From DRKI01 sp011051875 (lineage in GTDB: Bacteria; Desulfobacterota; Desulfobulbia; Desulfobulbales; Desulfobulbaceae): a stretch of 44,508 nucleotides of DNA. How positions within the stretch are numbered: position 1 is the first letter of the stretch; each line of letters begins with the position of its first letter. Positions 14,584-22,694 of the stretch are shown here, piece after piece. A program made the translations under genes and the position numbers. The notes under the pieces are model-generated. The model worked only from the letters and a program-made list of their open reading frames with translations. It was not told the DNA's origin and ran no database searches. Location of the stretch: positions 1-44,508 of the forward strand of contig JALXDL010000094.1 in NCBI GenBank assembly GCA_026990385.1, read 5' to 3'.

Positions 14584-16776
14584 ATGATATCCAGAGAGTC
14601 CCGAGGCCTGTATATCCAGCTTTTCAGCATCCATGGCCTGATACGGGGCAATATGCCGGAACTTGGACGGGATGCCGATACCGGCGGCCAGGTCAAGTAT
14701 GTCCTGGAGCTGGCCAGGGCCCTGGGCGAACACGATGACGTGGCCAGGGTCGATCTCGTAACCAGGCTCATCGATGACCGGTCGCTGGACCGGGACTACG
14801 CCCGTCCGGTGGAACAGCTCTCCGATACGGTCCGCATCATACGCATACAGTGCGGCGGCAGGAAATACATTCGCAAGGAACTGCTCTGGCCCCACCTCGA
14901 GGAGTTCATCGACCGCACCATCCGTTTTCTCCGGCTGCAGAAGGATTCACCGGACCTCTTTCACGGCCACTATGCCGATGGCGGCTATGTGGCCATGGAA
15001 CTCGCCGCCGCCTTTGATGCGCCCCTGGTCTTCACCGGTCACTCCCTGGGCAGGAATAAACGGGCCAAGCTGCTGGCCGACGGTCTTACCGAAGAACGTA
15101 TCAACCGGCAATACAGGATCGAGGATCGTATCCGGATCGAAGAGGAGATCATGCGGCAGGCAAGGCTTGTCATCACCTCCACCCAGCAGGAGATCGATCT
15201 CCAGTACGGTCTGTACGACAACGGTCGGAAGCCACGGTTTGCCGTTATCCCGCCCGGCATTGACCTGCAGACCTTTTATCCCTTCTACGATCTCCAGATG
15301 GACAGCGACCTGTTCAGTGAAGAGGTGAAACAGACGCGCCTGGGCCTGTTCAACGAGCTGCATCGTTTCTGGGCCAACCCGGAAAAACCGTTTATCCTTG
15401 CCCTGTGCAGGCCCGACCGGCGGAAGAACATCTCCGGCCTGCTCGAGGCCTACGGCACCAGCCGGGAACTGAAGGCCATGGCCAACCTGGCCATCTTTGC
15501 CGGCATCCGTTCCAACATCTCCACCATGGAAGAGAACGAGCAGACCGTGCTTACCAACATGCTGCTGCAGATGGACCGGTATGACCTCTACGGCAAGCTG
15601 GCGATCCCCAAGAAAAATGATTTTGCCTCCGAGGTGCCGGAACTGTACAGGATCTGTGCCGAGAGCCATGGCGTCTTTGTCAACCCGGCCCTGGTGGAAC
15701 CCTTTGGCCTCACCCTGATCGAGGCCTCGGCCTGCGGCCTGCCCATTGTTGCCACCAATGACGGCGGCCCGGTGGATATCGTGGCCAACTGCAGCAACGG
15801 TATCCTGGTGGATGCTGCGCAACCGCGGGAGATTGCCGGGGCCCTGCAGGATATCCTTGTCGATGAAGAACGCTGGACAGAGTATTCCAACAACGGCATC
15901 AACGGCGTGCGCAGGCATTATTCCTGGCATGCACACTGCGAGAAGACCATGGAGCAGTTCCGGACCCTGCTCCCCGGCGTGGTCTACCCGTCGGAGCAGG
16001 AAGAGGAGGTGAACAGCGCTCCGTCACCGGTCTCCTTCGGCCGGCGGCTGCTCAAGGTGGAGCGCCTGATGATCACCGATATCGACAACACCCTGGTCGG
16101 CGACAGCAGGAGCATGCAGCAGCTCTTCGCCCTGCTCCATGCCCAGCGGAGCGAACTTGCCTGGGGCGTGGCCACCGGCCGCAGCCTGGAGCTGACAATC
16201 GAGGCCATGACCGAACATGATTTTCCCATGCCCGATATCCTGATCTGTTCCGTGGGCACCGAGATCTATTACGGGCCTGACCTGCGGCTTGACAAGGGCT
16301 GGCAGCAGCATATCTCGCGCCAGTGGAAGCCGGAACGGATCAAGGAAGCACTGGCGGATTTCCCTTTTCTTGTCTTTCAGGAGGCCGAAGGACAGCGCAG
16401 TCACAAGATCAGCTATTACCTGGAGGAGAAAAACGACCGCCTTGCGAGGATCCGGCAGCGGCTGCAGGAGATGAAGCTGCGCTGCCAGGTGATCTATTCC
16501 CACGGCCAGTTTCTCGATATCCTACCCCTGCGCGCCTCCAAGGGAAGGGCCATCAAGTACCTGCGCTACAAGTTCGATTTTCCGGCGCGCCATGTCATGG
16601 TGGCAGGTGATTCGGGCAACGACGAGGACATGCTGGCCGGCCAGGCCCGCGGCCTGGTGGTGGGCAACTACAGCCCGGAGCTGGAACACCTGCGGCACAG
16701 GGCCAATGTCTATTTCAGCAGCAGGCCGTATGCGGCCGGCATCATGGACGGCCTGGTGTATTATGGTTTTGTCTGA
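14584..16776 (+). CDS. Sucrose-phosphate synthase with C-terminal sucrose-phosphatase-like domain
   Basis: 730 aa. Residues 1-480 are a GT4-family sucrose-phosphate synthase: LFSIHGLIRG, then DTGGQVKYVLELARAL for the acceptor loop, HSLGRNKRAKLL, and EPFGLTLIEASACGLPIVAT with the donor-binding E-x7-E. Residues about 495-730 are a HAD hydrolase (motif I DIDNTLVGD, motif IV GDSGNDEDML), the sucrose-phosphatase-like domain. It would join UDP-glucose and fructose 6-phosphate; the intact HAD aspartates suggest it may also remove the phosphate. ATG 14584 has AGGGG six bases upstream; the frame extending to 14419 is rejected. It converges on the sucrose synthase gene 68 bases away. Confidence 0.93.
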   Translation: MISRESRGLYIQLFSIHGLIRGNMPELGRDADTGGQVKYVLELARALGEHDDVARVDLVTRLIDDRSLDRDYARPVEQLSDTVRIIRIQCGGRKYIRKELLWPHLEEFIDRTIRFLRLQKDSPDLFHGHYADGGYVAMELAAAFDAPLVFTGHSLGRNKRAKLLADGLTEERINRQYRIEDRIRIEEEIMRQARLVITSTQQEIDLQYGLYDNGRKPRFAVIPPGIDLQTFYPFYDLQMDSDLFSEEVKQTRLGLFNELHRFWANPEKPFILALCRPDRRKNISGLLEAYGTSRELKAMANLAIFAGIRSNISTMEENEQTVLTNMLLQMDRYDLYGKLAIPKKNDFASEVPELYRICAESHGVFVNPALVEPFGLTLIEASACGLPIVATNDGGPVDIVANCSNGILVDAAQPREIAGALQDILVDEERWTEYSNNGINGVRRHYSWHAHCEKTMEQFRTLLPGVVYPSEQEEEVNSAPSPVSFGRRLLKVERLMITDIDNTLVGDSRSMQQLFALLHAQRSELAWGVATGRSLELTIEAMTEHDFPMPDILICSVGTEIYYGPDLRLDKGWQQHISRQWKPERIKEALADFPFLVFQEAEGQRSHKISYYLEEKNDRLARIRQRLQEMKLRCQVIYSHGQFLDILPLRASKGRAIKYLRYKFDFPARHVMVAGDSGNDEDMLAGQARGLVVGNYSPELEHLRHRANVYFSSRPYAAGIMDGLVYYGFV

Positions 16777-16844
16777 CGCGGTATGCTGGAAACCGAAGGG
16801 GCAGGGTGAAGGGGCAGTGACTGCCGGCCTGTGCCACGATACGG

Positions 16845-19229
16845 TCAGGATCGGATGCGGACCCGCCTTGCCCTGGGGCGGAACTGGAGGTGATAGAACA
16901 TCTCCAGGTACCTGCCGGTTTCTTCCCGTTCCAGGTCGGTGGCATACTTCCAGAAACCGTAGATGCAGGTGAGGGAGAGCAGCCGCTTGGCATAGAGTCT
17001 CCACGTGTACCTGGTGCGGATCCTCTCCCGGGCGCCTTCCGAGATCCTGTCCCAGTAGTCTTTCTCCTCCCGGCAACGGCGAAAGAAGTCGACCAGTACC
17101 CGGGCGGCCTGCTCCTCGTGGTTGGGATCTATGTGAAACCCGGACACCCCGTTTTCGATGATCTCCAGGGGGCCGCCCGCGCTGGTGGCAAAGGTGGGCA
17201 GGCCCGAGACCATGGCCTCGACAACGGTCAGGCCGAACGCTTCGAAGAAGGCCGGCTGCACGAAGGCTCCACGCAGGTCGGCGACATAGCGGTAGAGCTC
17301 GCCGCAGAGTTTCTTGTCCAGTCGCATTCCCAGCCAGCGGACCCGCCCGTCCAGGCCGTAGCGGTCAAAGAGTTCGTGCATGCGGCGTATCTGCTCCTGT
17401 TCCTCGCTGTCGGCCGAGTCGTCCACATTGATGGTGCCGCCGATGACCAGCAGGTTGGCCAGTTGCTGCAGTTCGGCGTTTCTGCCGAACCAGCGGACCA
17501 GGCCGGTCAGGTTCTTGATGTGGTCGAGCCGGGCCATGGAAAACAGGAGCGGCTTGTCCCGTTCCTGGAGAACACCCCGGCTGTCGTGGCCGGCAGGGCC
17601 AAAGACCAGGCGCTCGATTTCGTCATGGAGGCCGAACAGCCTCCGTTCGCGCTCGGTATAGGAAAAATAGGTGTCTTCGTCCGCCCCCGGGGAAACGATG
17701 TTGAACTTGGGATCATAGACATCAATGCCGTGGATGACACGCTGCAGTTCCGGCATGGTGAACGTGGTATAGCTCTCGTACTGGCCCACCGCATCGGCGG
17801 AACCGGCAATCTCCTGGCGGGTGGAGGTGATGATGAAATCCGCCGAGTTCATGCTGATCAGGTCGGCGGTGAACTGGCAGGAGAAGTGGTACTGCTCTTC
17901 CATGTTCTGCCAGTAGAGGGCGGAATAGAGGTACTTGGTCTTTTCCAGGGCATGGGCAATGGTGCACTGGGTCACGCCGAGACGCCGGGCCATCAGGTAG
18001 GCCACCAGGTTGCCGTCTGAATAGTTGCCGATCACCAGGTCGGGCCGTCGTCCCAGCCGGGCGAGGATCTCCTTTTCCGCCTCCCGGCTGAAGGTCTCGA
18101 GATAGGGCCAGACCTTGAAGCGGGAAATCCAGTGCGGGACAATGGAGCCGTCGGGGTCGCGGAACGGGATGCGGACGATGGAGACATTGTCGGTGCCATG
18201 GACATGCTCTTCGGCCAGGTTGCAGGTTGTCTGGCCAGCCTCGGGTATCAGCCGGCTGACAATGATGATCCTGGGCTCGATGTCCAGGCCCTGGTTGAAG
18301 ATGCGTTTTTTCATCTCTCGCTCCAGTGCCCTGACCTGGTCAAGGATATACACGACCTGGCCCCCGGTATCCGGCAGGCCGAGGACGTTGTCCTGGCCGA
18401 AATAGCCGTGCGGCGAAAGGATCACCAGGTTGAAGATCATGGGGATCCGGCCGAGGAACTGTTCCAGGGTCTGGTGATCCGGGGCCTCCAGCAGGTTGGC
18501 CAGCAGGCTCATGCTGGTCCTGATTCCGGCGGGTTTTCGTCCCCAGCCCGGCTCGAACCCCATGTTCCGCAGATCATCCGCCAGGTCCTTCCACTGCAGC
18601 CCGGCCGGCTGTTGCTCGAGAAAATCCATCCCCTGGTGCAGGGCCTGGCGCAGGTCAGCCACATCGGCCAGCCGGTCGTTGATCATAAAGGGGGTCCCCT
18701 TGTAACCGTGCACCTTGAGGAAGGAAAACAGCAGGGCCTCGCCATTGTAGAGGTCGTTAGCCAGGCGGCTTGAGAACTTGCGGTTGAGGAAGGCGACACC
18801 GTGGCCGATGGAACGGGCCTGGTTCATCTTGGGAAAATCCCGTTCAAACGGCGCGAAATCGATCTCCAGGATCTCTTCATCCGGCCGTCCCGTGATCAGC
18901 CGCTCGCGAAAGGCCAGGAACTCGGTGACCGCAATCTCCTCAAAGAGCATGGTCTCGAAGTGATAGCGCAGGTGCAGCCAGTGCCCGGCCCCGGGCCGCA
19001 CGTTCAGGTACAGCCAGGTATCGTCCATGGCGACTTCCTGGCTTTTCTGCAGTGCCCGGCCCAGAACGGAATGGAGCAGCGGCTGGTTTTCTTCGCGGCA
19101 GAAGCGGTTCAGGTCGTCCCAGATCTGGCTGCCGAGCAGGAGCTGCCCATCACGTGCCTGGTACTGGCGGAAAAAGCTGTATATCGCATCGCGGTACTGT
19201 GCGACGCAGTCGTTGAGCGCCTTGATCAT
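16845..19229 (-). CDS. Sucrose synthase
   Basis: 794 aa GT4 enzyme that reversibly converts sucrose and UDP (or ADP) to fructose and nucleotide-glucose, matching the roughly 800-aa family length. The N-terminal 260 residues form the sucrose-synthase-specific regulatory domain; the catalytic part starts at NLVILSPHGYFGQDNVLG and GLPDTGGQVVYILDQVRALE (about 275-310) and includes HALEKTKY, IITSTRQEIAG, and FFEAFGLTVVEAMVSGLPTFAT near 690. ATG 19229 has only a weak SD. With SPS-SPP and the nearby sugar kinase it forms a complete sucrose synthesis and cleavage set. Sucrose synthase is uncommon in bacteria outside cyanobacteria and some Proteobacteria and Desulfobacterota. Confidence 0.93.
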   Translation of the reverse strand: MIKALNDCVAQYRDAIYSFFRQYQARDGQLLLGSQIWDDLNRFCREENQPLLHSVLGRALQKSQEVAMDDTWLYLNVRPGAGHWLHLRYHFETMLFEEIAVTEFLAFRERLITGRPDEEILEIDFAPFERDFPKMNQARSIGHGVAFLNRKFSSRLANDLYNGEALLFSFLKVHGYKGTPFMINDRLADVADLRQALHQGMDFLEQQPAGLQWKDLADDLRNMGFEPGWGRKPAGIRTSMSLLANLLEAPDHQTLEQFLGRIPMIFNLVILSPHGYFGQDNVLGLPDTGGQVVYILDQVRALEREMKKRIFNQGLDIEPRIIIVSRLIPEAGQTTCNLAEEHVHGTDNVSIVRIPFRDPDGSIVPHWISRFKVWPYLETFSREAEKEILARLGRRPDLVIGNYSDGNLVAYLMARRLGVTQCTIAHALEKTKYLYSALYWQNMEEQYHFSCQFTADLISMNSADFIITSTRQEIAGSADAVGQYESYTTFTMPELQRVIHGIDVYDPKFNIVSPGADEDTYFSYTERERRLFGLHDEIERLVFGPAGHDSRGVLQERDKPLLFSMARLDHIKNLTGLVRWFGRNAELQQLANLLVIGGTINVDDSADSEEQEQIRRMHELFDRYGLDGRVRWLGMRLDKKLCGELYRYVADLRGAFVQPAFFEAFGLTVVEAMVSGLPTFATSAGGPLEIIENGVSGFHIDPNHEEQAARVLVDFFRRCREEKDYWDRISEGARERIRTRYTWRLYAKRLLSLTCIYGFWKYATDLEREETGRYLEMFYHLQFRPRARRVRIRS

Positions 19230-19306
19230 GGTGCAATCCGATTGAAAAAGTGAACGGACATTGACGTGTCCCCCGGACTGTGCACAGGTGCGGTCCGAAA
19301 AACCCT

Positions 19307-19340
19307 TGTTGACAGCCGACCTGGAGACAGCCTGTCAACA
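19307..19340. promoter_or_regulatory. Inverted repeat upstream of sucrose synthase
   Basis: Perfect nine-base arms TGTTGACAG (19307-19315) and CTGTCAACA (19332-19340) flank a 16-base centre. The repeat lies about 80-110 bases upstream of the sucrose synthase start, so it could be an operator or a hairpin in the leader. The remainder of the 408-base gap 19230-19637 holds no recognisable gene apart from the terminator at its end. Confidence 0.35.
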
Positions 19341-19573
19341 GAGAGGATACCCGGATTCCGGGAGCAATGGAACTGTTGATTGGGAAAAAGCCCTGGGACC
19401 GGGGCGATGGCATTGCCCGGTTTTGGTCTGTCTCGCGGCACACAGGCAAAATTTTCATGACCATCTCATGAGCTGCCGCTATCTGCGGTGGACAAGAGCA
19501 ACTGTGTCACTCTCTGTCTCTGCAAGGAGCCTGCGGAACAGGCCTGAAAGGAGGTGCTCTCGTGGCACTAAAC

Positions 19574-19613
19574 AAAAAAACACCCCGGCCGCAGGAGCGG
19601 CCGGGGTGTTTTT
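19574..19613 (-). terminator. Terminator of small membrane protein gene, copy 1
   Basis: Perfect GC-rich hairpin (arms ACACCCCGGCCGC / GCGGCCGGGGTGT around AGGA) flanked by A7 on one side and T5 on the other, so it could act in both directions. It carries the same GCAGGAGC core as the REP-like hairpins. Confidence 0.85.
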
Positions 19614-19637
19614 GTCACTGTCTTTGTGGGCCGGGGC

Positions 19638-19841
19638 TTACATGCCGAGGACGGCGCCAAACCATGCCTTGGCCAGGGCGATGGGACCGCCGGTCATGAC
19701 CATGGCGCTGGCCAGGCTGGCAAAGGCCCACAGGCCGACAATTGCACCTGCGGCTGCCATGGAGACGAGTGCGCCTCTCGAGACCTCGGCCTGGGTGTTG
19801 ACGGTGCTCTGAACACGGGTTCTGGTGGTTGCTGCGGTCAT
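19638..19841 (-). CDS. Small membrane protein, triplicated cassette copy 1
   Basis: 67 aa, family not recognised. A polar N-terminus (about residues 1-22, rich in Thr) is followed by a long hydrophobic helix from about 24 to 50 containing GLWAFASLASAMVMTG, and a second amphipathic hydrophobic stretch GPIALAKAWFGAVLGM. No cysteine, no signal cleavage site. A very strong SD (GGAGGAACGATC) precedes the ATG, a sigma-54-type promoter lies about 70 bases upstream, and a strong terminator follows, so it is an autonomous single-gene unit probably expressed at high level when induced. The two other copies in the window differ by one residue each. Confidence 0.8.
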   Translation of the reverse strand: MTAATTRTRVQSTVNTQAEVSRGALVSMAAAGAIVGLWAFASLASAMVMTGGPIALAKAWFGAVLGM

Positions 19842-19910
19842 GATCGTTCCTCCTGGCTATGTTGTCAATCGGGTGTTTCCGTGGAATGTTTTCCTGTTTG
19901 CCTTTCTTAC

Positions 19911-19926
19911 TGCTATTCGCGTGCCA
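19911..19926 (-). promoter_or_regulatory. Sigma-54 promoter, cassette copy 1
   Basis: Minus strand reads TGGCACGCGAATAGCA, against the consensus TGGCACG-N4-TTGCA: the GG and GC dinucleotides are at the required spacing and only one position departs. The predicted start of transcription is about 60 bases upstream of the ATG. The same element is in copies 2 and 3. Confidence 0.75.
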
Positions 19927-19980
19927 TATAAAAAAGTTCAATGATTTCAAGGAAAGTCGTGGATTGATCCTCCTGCTCCC

Positions 19981-20014
19981 TGCCAAAATGGCATGCGTGT
20001 CTGCCAGGATGGCA
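19981..20014. promoter_or_regulatory. Tandem enhancer-like palindromes, cassette copy 1
   Basis: Two palindromes of form TGCCA-N3-TGGCA (19981-19993 and 20002-20014), start-to-start 21 bases, i.e. two helical turns on the same DNA face. They lie at about -85 and -105 from the predicted sigma-54 start, the usual place for an enhancer-binding activator. Identical in all three copies. Confidence 0.65.
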
Positions 20015-20156
20015 CATACAGGCTTCCTGTTTTTACACTGGCCCCCTTTGCCGGTAGGTTCGGAGACAAACAACGGCAGAAGCATGTTGCGTTCCCCGGC
20101 ACTGGTGCAGTGCCGGGAAGGCCAATAATGAAAATGGGCAGGGCGGAGACCATTAC

Positions 20157-20327
20157 GTGACACCGCAGAGCGGTGTCACGAGGTGGAAAGTGAGCGGTGT
20201 TATGAGGTGGAAAATGAACAGTGTCACGAGGTTGATGTGGCGCCCGGAGTCCATGGGGAGAACCTGGCGGGTGGTTGCTCTTGTTGCACCGCTCTGCGGT
20301 GCAACACCCCGCCAGGCGCTCTGCGCC
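20157..20327. repeat. GCAGAGC-core hairpin cluster without MITE ends
   Basis: Hairpins GTGACACCGC-AGA-GCGGTGTCAC (20157-20179), TGTTGCACCGC-TCT-GCGGTGCAACA (20282-20306) and GGCGC-TCT-GCGCC (20315-20327), with the same intervening sequence as inside the MITE copies plus two degenerate GTGTCACGAGGT half-units. The CAGACCTCGT ends are absent. It occupies the 614-base gap between the copy 1 control region and the DUF2955 gene; no gene was found there. Confidence 0.75.
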
Positions 20328-20455
20328 ATTTGTATAAAAAATCAAGTCTGCCGCGCAGCAGCTTTGTCCGACAAAGGGGATGGTCCGCTCCCGGGCTCAA
20401 CCGGTAGGCCGTGGGGAAGGCGGTTGGCTGGAAAGAGAGAAAGGGAAGGCGCCGA

Positions 20456-21457
20456 TCACCTCTTGTCCACTCCCAGGAGACGGCCGGCCAGGTAGAGGCC
20501 GGCAACGGCGTAGAGGCCGGCAAAGACGATCTGGGCCACGCGGATGGAGAGTTTGTCCAGGGCCGCGCCGCCGGGCAGGGTGGAGGTGCCGAGAAGGACG
20601 AGAAAGGTGACCAGGCCGAGAAAACCGTATTCGCCCATGGAAGTGCCGCCATAGATCGTCTGCGCAAACAGCAGGCTGGTGGCCACGACAAGGGCGATGA
20701 GAAAGGCGAGGTTGGGCCAGGCCAGGAGGAGCGGGTGGACCACGAGGATGGCGAGTCCGCCGAGCAGGCAGCCGAGGAGATTCTTTTTCATGGTGGTCAG
20801 CGGTGCTGTGGGCGAGGTATTGCCGGCCAGGAAACAGATCTGGAGCATGGCATAGGATTGACCGGCCAGGTTGCGGCTGAAGAACAAGGCCAGCGCGGTC
20901 AGGGCGACCAGGGTGGAGGCCAGGGCGATCCGGATCCGCTGACCCTGGTCCGCTCCTCCGGCCGGACCCCCAGGGGGTGCGGTGCCGGAGGCAAGCGGGC
21001 TGCCCGGCAGGAGCCGGTGAAAGAACCATGCCACCCCGAGCCCGGCCGCCAGGTTGCCGAGCATGGCCGCGGCCAGGAAGTGGGCGACGATGGTCTGGCT
21101 CAGCCCCATGAGCGGCAGGATGGTGATGCCGATGGTCATGAACATGGCAGCCATGGGCGGCGCTGCCGGGGTGACCAGGTAGTAGATGGCAAAGAAGAGC
21201 AGACCGTAGACCAGCAGGCAGGCCAGGGGCAGGATCAGGAAATACTCGCTGATGACAAGGCCCACGAGGAGCGAGGCCGCCATGAGCACGAGCAGGCCAA
21301 AACAGTTGTTCCAGCCGATCCACACCGGCAGGACCAGAAAGAAGGCCGCGTAGATGGGGGTGAGAAACCCCAGGGGCCAGCCAAACCCGTACCCGGCCAG
21401 CACGGCAGCGCCAAGACCCAGGGCAAGGCGGAGGCCGCATCTTGCCTGCTCCTTCAC
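20456..21457 (-). CDS. DUF2955 / FUSC-like inner-membrane efflux component
   Basis: 333 aa, strongly hydrophobic: about nine or ten transmembrane segments in two halves (residues about 10-135 and 175-320) joined by a short polar linker rich in Gly and Pro near 155-172. The pattern and the sequence NTSPTAPLTTMKKNLLGCLLGG match the DUF2955 family, related to the AaeB/FUSC aromatic-compound efflux pumps. It is the last gene of an operon with an HlyD-type adaptor and an outer-membrane factor, 61 bases downstream of the adaptor gene. The three together would form a tripartite exporter of small organic acids or drugs; substrate not visible. Confidence 0.8.
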   Translation of the reverse strand: MKEQARCGLRLALGLGAAVLAGYGFGWPLGFLTPIYAAFFLVLPVWIGWNNCFGLLVLMAASLLVGLVISEYFLILPLACLLVYGLLFFAIYYLVTPAAPPMAAMFMTIGITILPLMGLSQTIVAHFLAAAMLGNLAAGLGVAWFFHRLLPGSPLASGTAPPGGPAGGADQGQRIRIALASTLVALTALALFFSRNLAGQSYAMLQICFLAGNTSPTAPLTTMKKNLLGCLLGGLAILVVHPLLLAWPNLAFLIALVVATSLLFAQTIYGGTSMGEYGFLGLVTFLVLLGTSTLPGGAALDKLSIRVAQIVFAGLYAVAGLYLAGRLLGVDKR

Positions 21458-21518
21458 GCTTTCTCCTCCGGGACGCGGTGGTCCGTGGCTGTCAAGGTTG
21501 CGATCATGCCGCGTATCG

Positions 21519-22694
21519 TCAGTAGAGATAGGTCAGCAGGCTGATCAGCCGCATCCACCAGTGGCCGGGGACGTTGTACAGGGGGTTGTCGCCGGTGTGG
21601 ATAAGGACGTTGCCTTGTCCGCCCAGCCGCAGAAACGACCGGACCGGGGCCAGGTCCTTGAAACGGATGAGGACCGGCATGTACTGGGCCTGCCTGAGCC
21701 AGCCCTTGGCCGGCCGCACCGGACTGAGTGCACCGGGCCGGTTGCCGGTCTTGTCGCTGACGCCGAAACCGATGCTCATCACCCGGCCGGCAAAGAGTTG
21801 GCCCGGGGCCGCATCGAGGACGATCTCCACCGGGTTGCCGGCGCGGATGTTGACCAGGCAGTTTTCCCGCATGTCTGCCTGGAGCCAGAGGAAGCTGGTG
21901 GAGATGAAGGTCATGACCGGCGAGCCCGTGGCCACGTACTGGCCCACGTCCACGATCAAATTGGTAATGATGCCGTCCGAGGGCGCCCGCAGCACCGAGC
22001 GTTCCAGGTCCAGGCGGGCGCTGTCCAGGGCAGCCCGGGCCGCCTTGATGCCGGCGTTGTCCGGCCCGGGGGCCCCGAACCGGGCCTGGACCTGCTCGAG
22101 GTTGGCCTGGGCCTGTTTGAGCCGGGCCTCGCTGGCCGCGATCAGGGCACGGGCGTCGTCGGCCCGGGAGCGGGAGGCCGCCCCCTTCCTGGCCAGACGG
22201 ATGATGCGCTCGCCCTTGATGCGGGCGTTGCGGAGGTTGGCCCGGGCTTCTTCCACCCGGGCCCGGGCCGTGCTGATGGCCGCCACATCGGCGGACGAGG
22301 CCTGGATGGCCTGTTGCAAAGCGGCCTCGGCCTGGCGCACCGCCAGTTCGTACTTGGCCGGATCAATGATCGCCAGGACCTCGCCGGCCTTGACCGGTTG
22401 ATTGTTCTCCACCCGGATGGCCGTGAGCGGCCCGCTGACCTGGGCGATGATGGGGACCACGTAGCCCTGGACCCGGACATTGGCCGTGTAGGGGATGTGT
22501 TTGTCCACCAGGGCGTGGCCCAGGAAGAGGAGCACGCACACGAGCACGGCGGCCAGGCTCCAGGTCCGCACCGGATTGCTTCCAGCAGACCCGGCCTTGC
22601 CACCGGTCGCTGCCGGTTTCGCTGGTTCTGTCTGTCCAGGGGCAGGGCCGCCCGTGTCGCGGCCCTGCCTTTCCCCCTGTCTCTCACTGTCCAT
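21519..22694 (-). CDS. HlyD/EmrA-family periplasmic adaptor (membrane fusion protein)
   Basis: 391 aa adaptor linking an inner-membrane pump to an outer-membrane channel. One membrane anchor (about residues 37-57, LAAVLVCVLLFLGHAL), then biotinyl-lipoyl half-motif (YVVPIIAQVSGPLTAIRVENNQPVKAGEVLAIID), a long alpha-helical hairpin rich in Ala, Arg and Glu (about 105-210), and a beta-barrel with the matching lipoyl half (LRAPSDGIITNLIVDVGQYVATG). ATG 22694 overlaps the end of the upstream outer-membrane factor gene by 11 bases, a sign of translational coupling. Confidence 0.9.
   Translation of the reverse strand: MDSERQGERQGRDTGGPAPGQTEPAKPAATGGKAGSAGSNPVRTWSLAAVLVCVLLFLGHALVDKHIPYTANVRVQGYVVPIIAQVSGPLTAIRVENNQPVKAGEVLAIIDPAKYELAVRQAEAALQQAIQASSADVAAISTARARVEEARANLRNARIKGERIIRLARKGAASRSRADDARALIAASEARLKQAQANLEQVQARFGAPGPDNAGIKAARAALDSARLDLERSVLRAPSDGIITNLIVDVGQYVATGSPVMTFISTSFLWLQADMRENCLVNIRAGNPVEIVLDAAPGQLFAGRVMSIGFGVSDKTGNRPGALSPVRPAKGWLRQAQYMPVLIRFKDLAPVRSFLRLGGQGNVLIHTGDNPLYNVPGHWWMRLISLLTYLY

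Noticed and set aside
19562..19640. Short frame starting GTGGCACTAAAC with a good SD before the copy 1 terminator
   Set aside because: It runs straight through the terminator hairpin and antisense to the small membrane gene; no conservation in copies 2 and 3.
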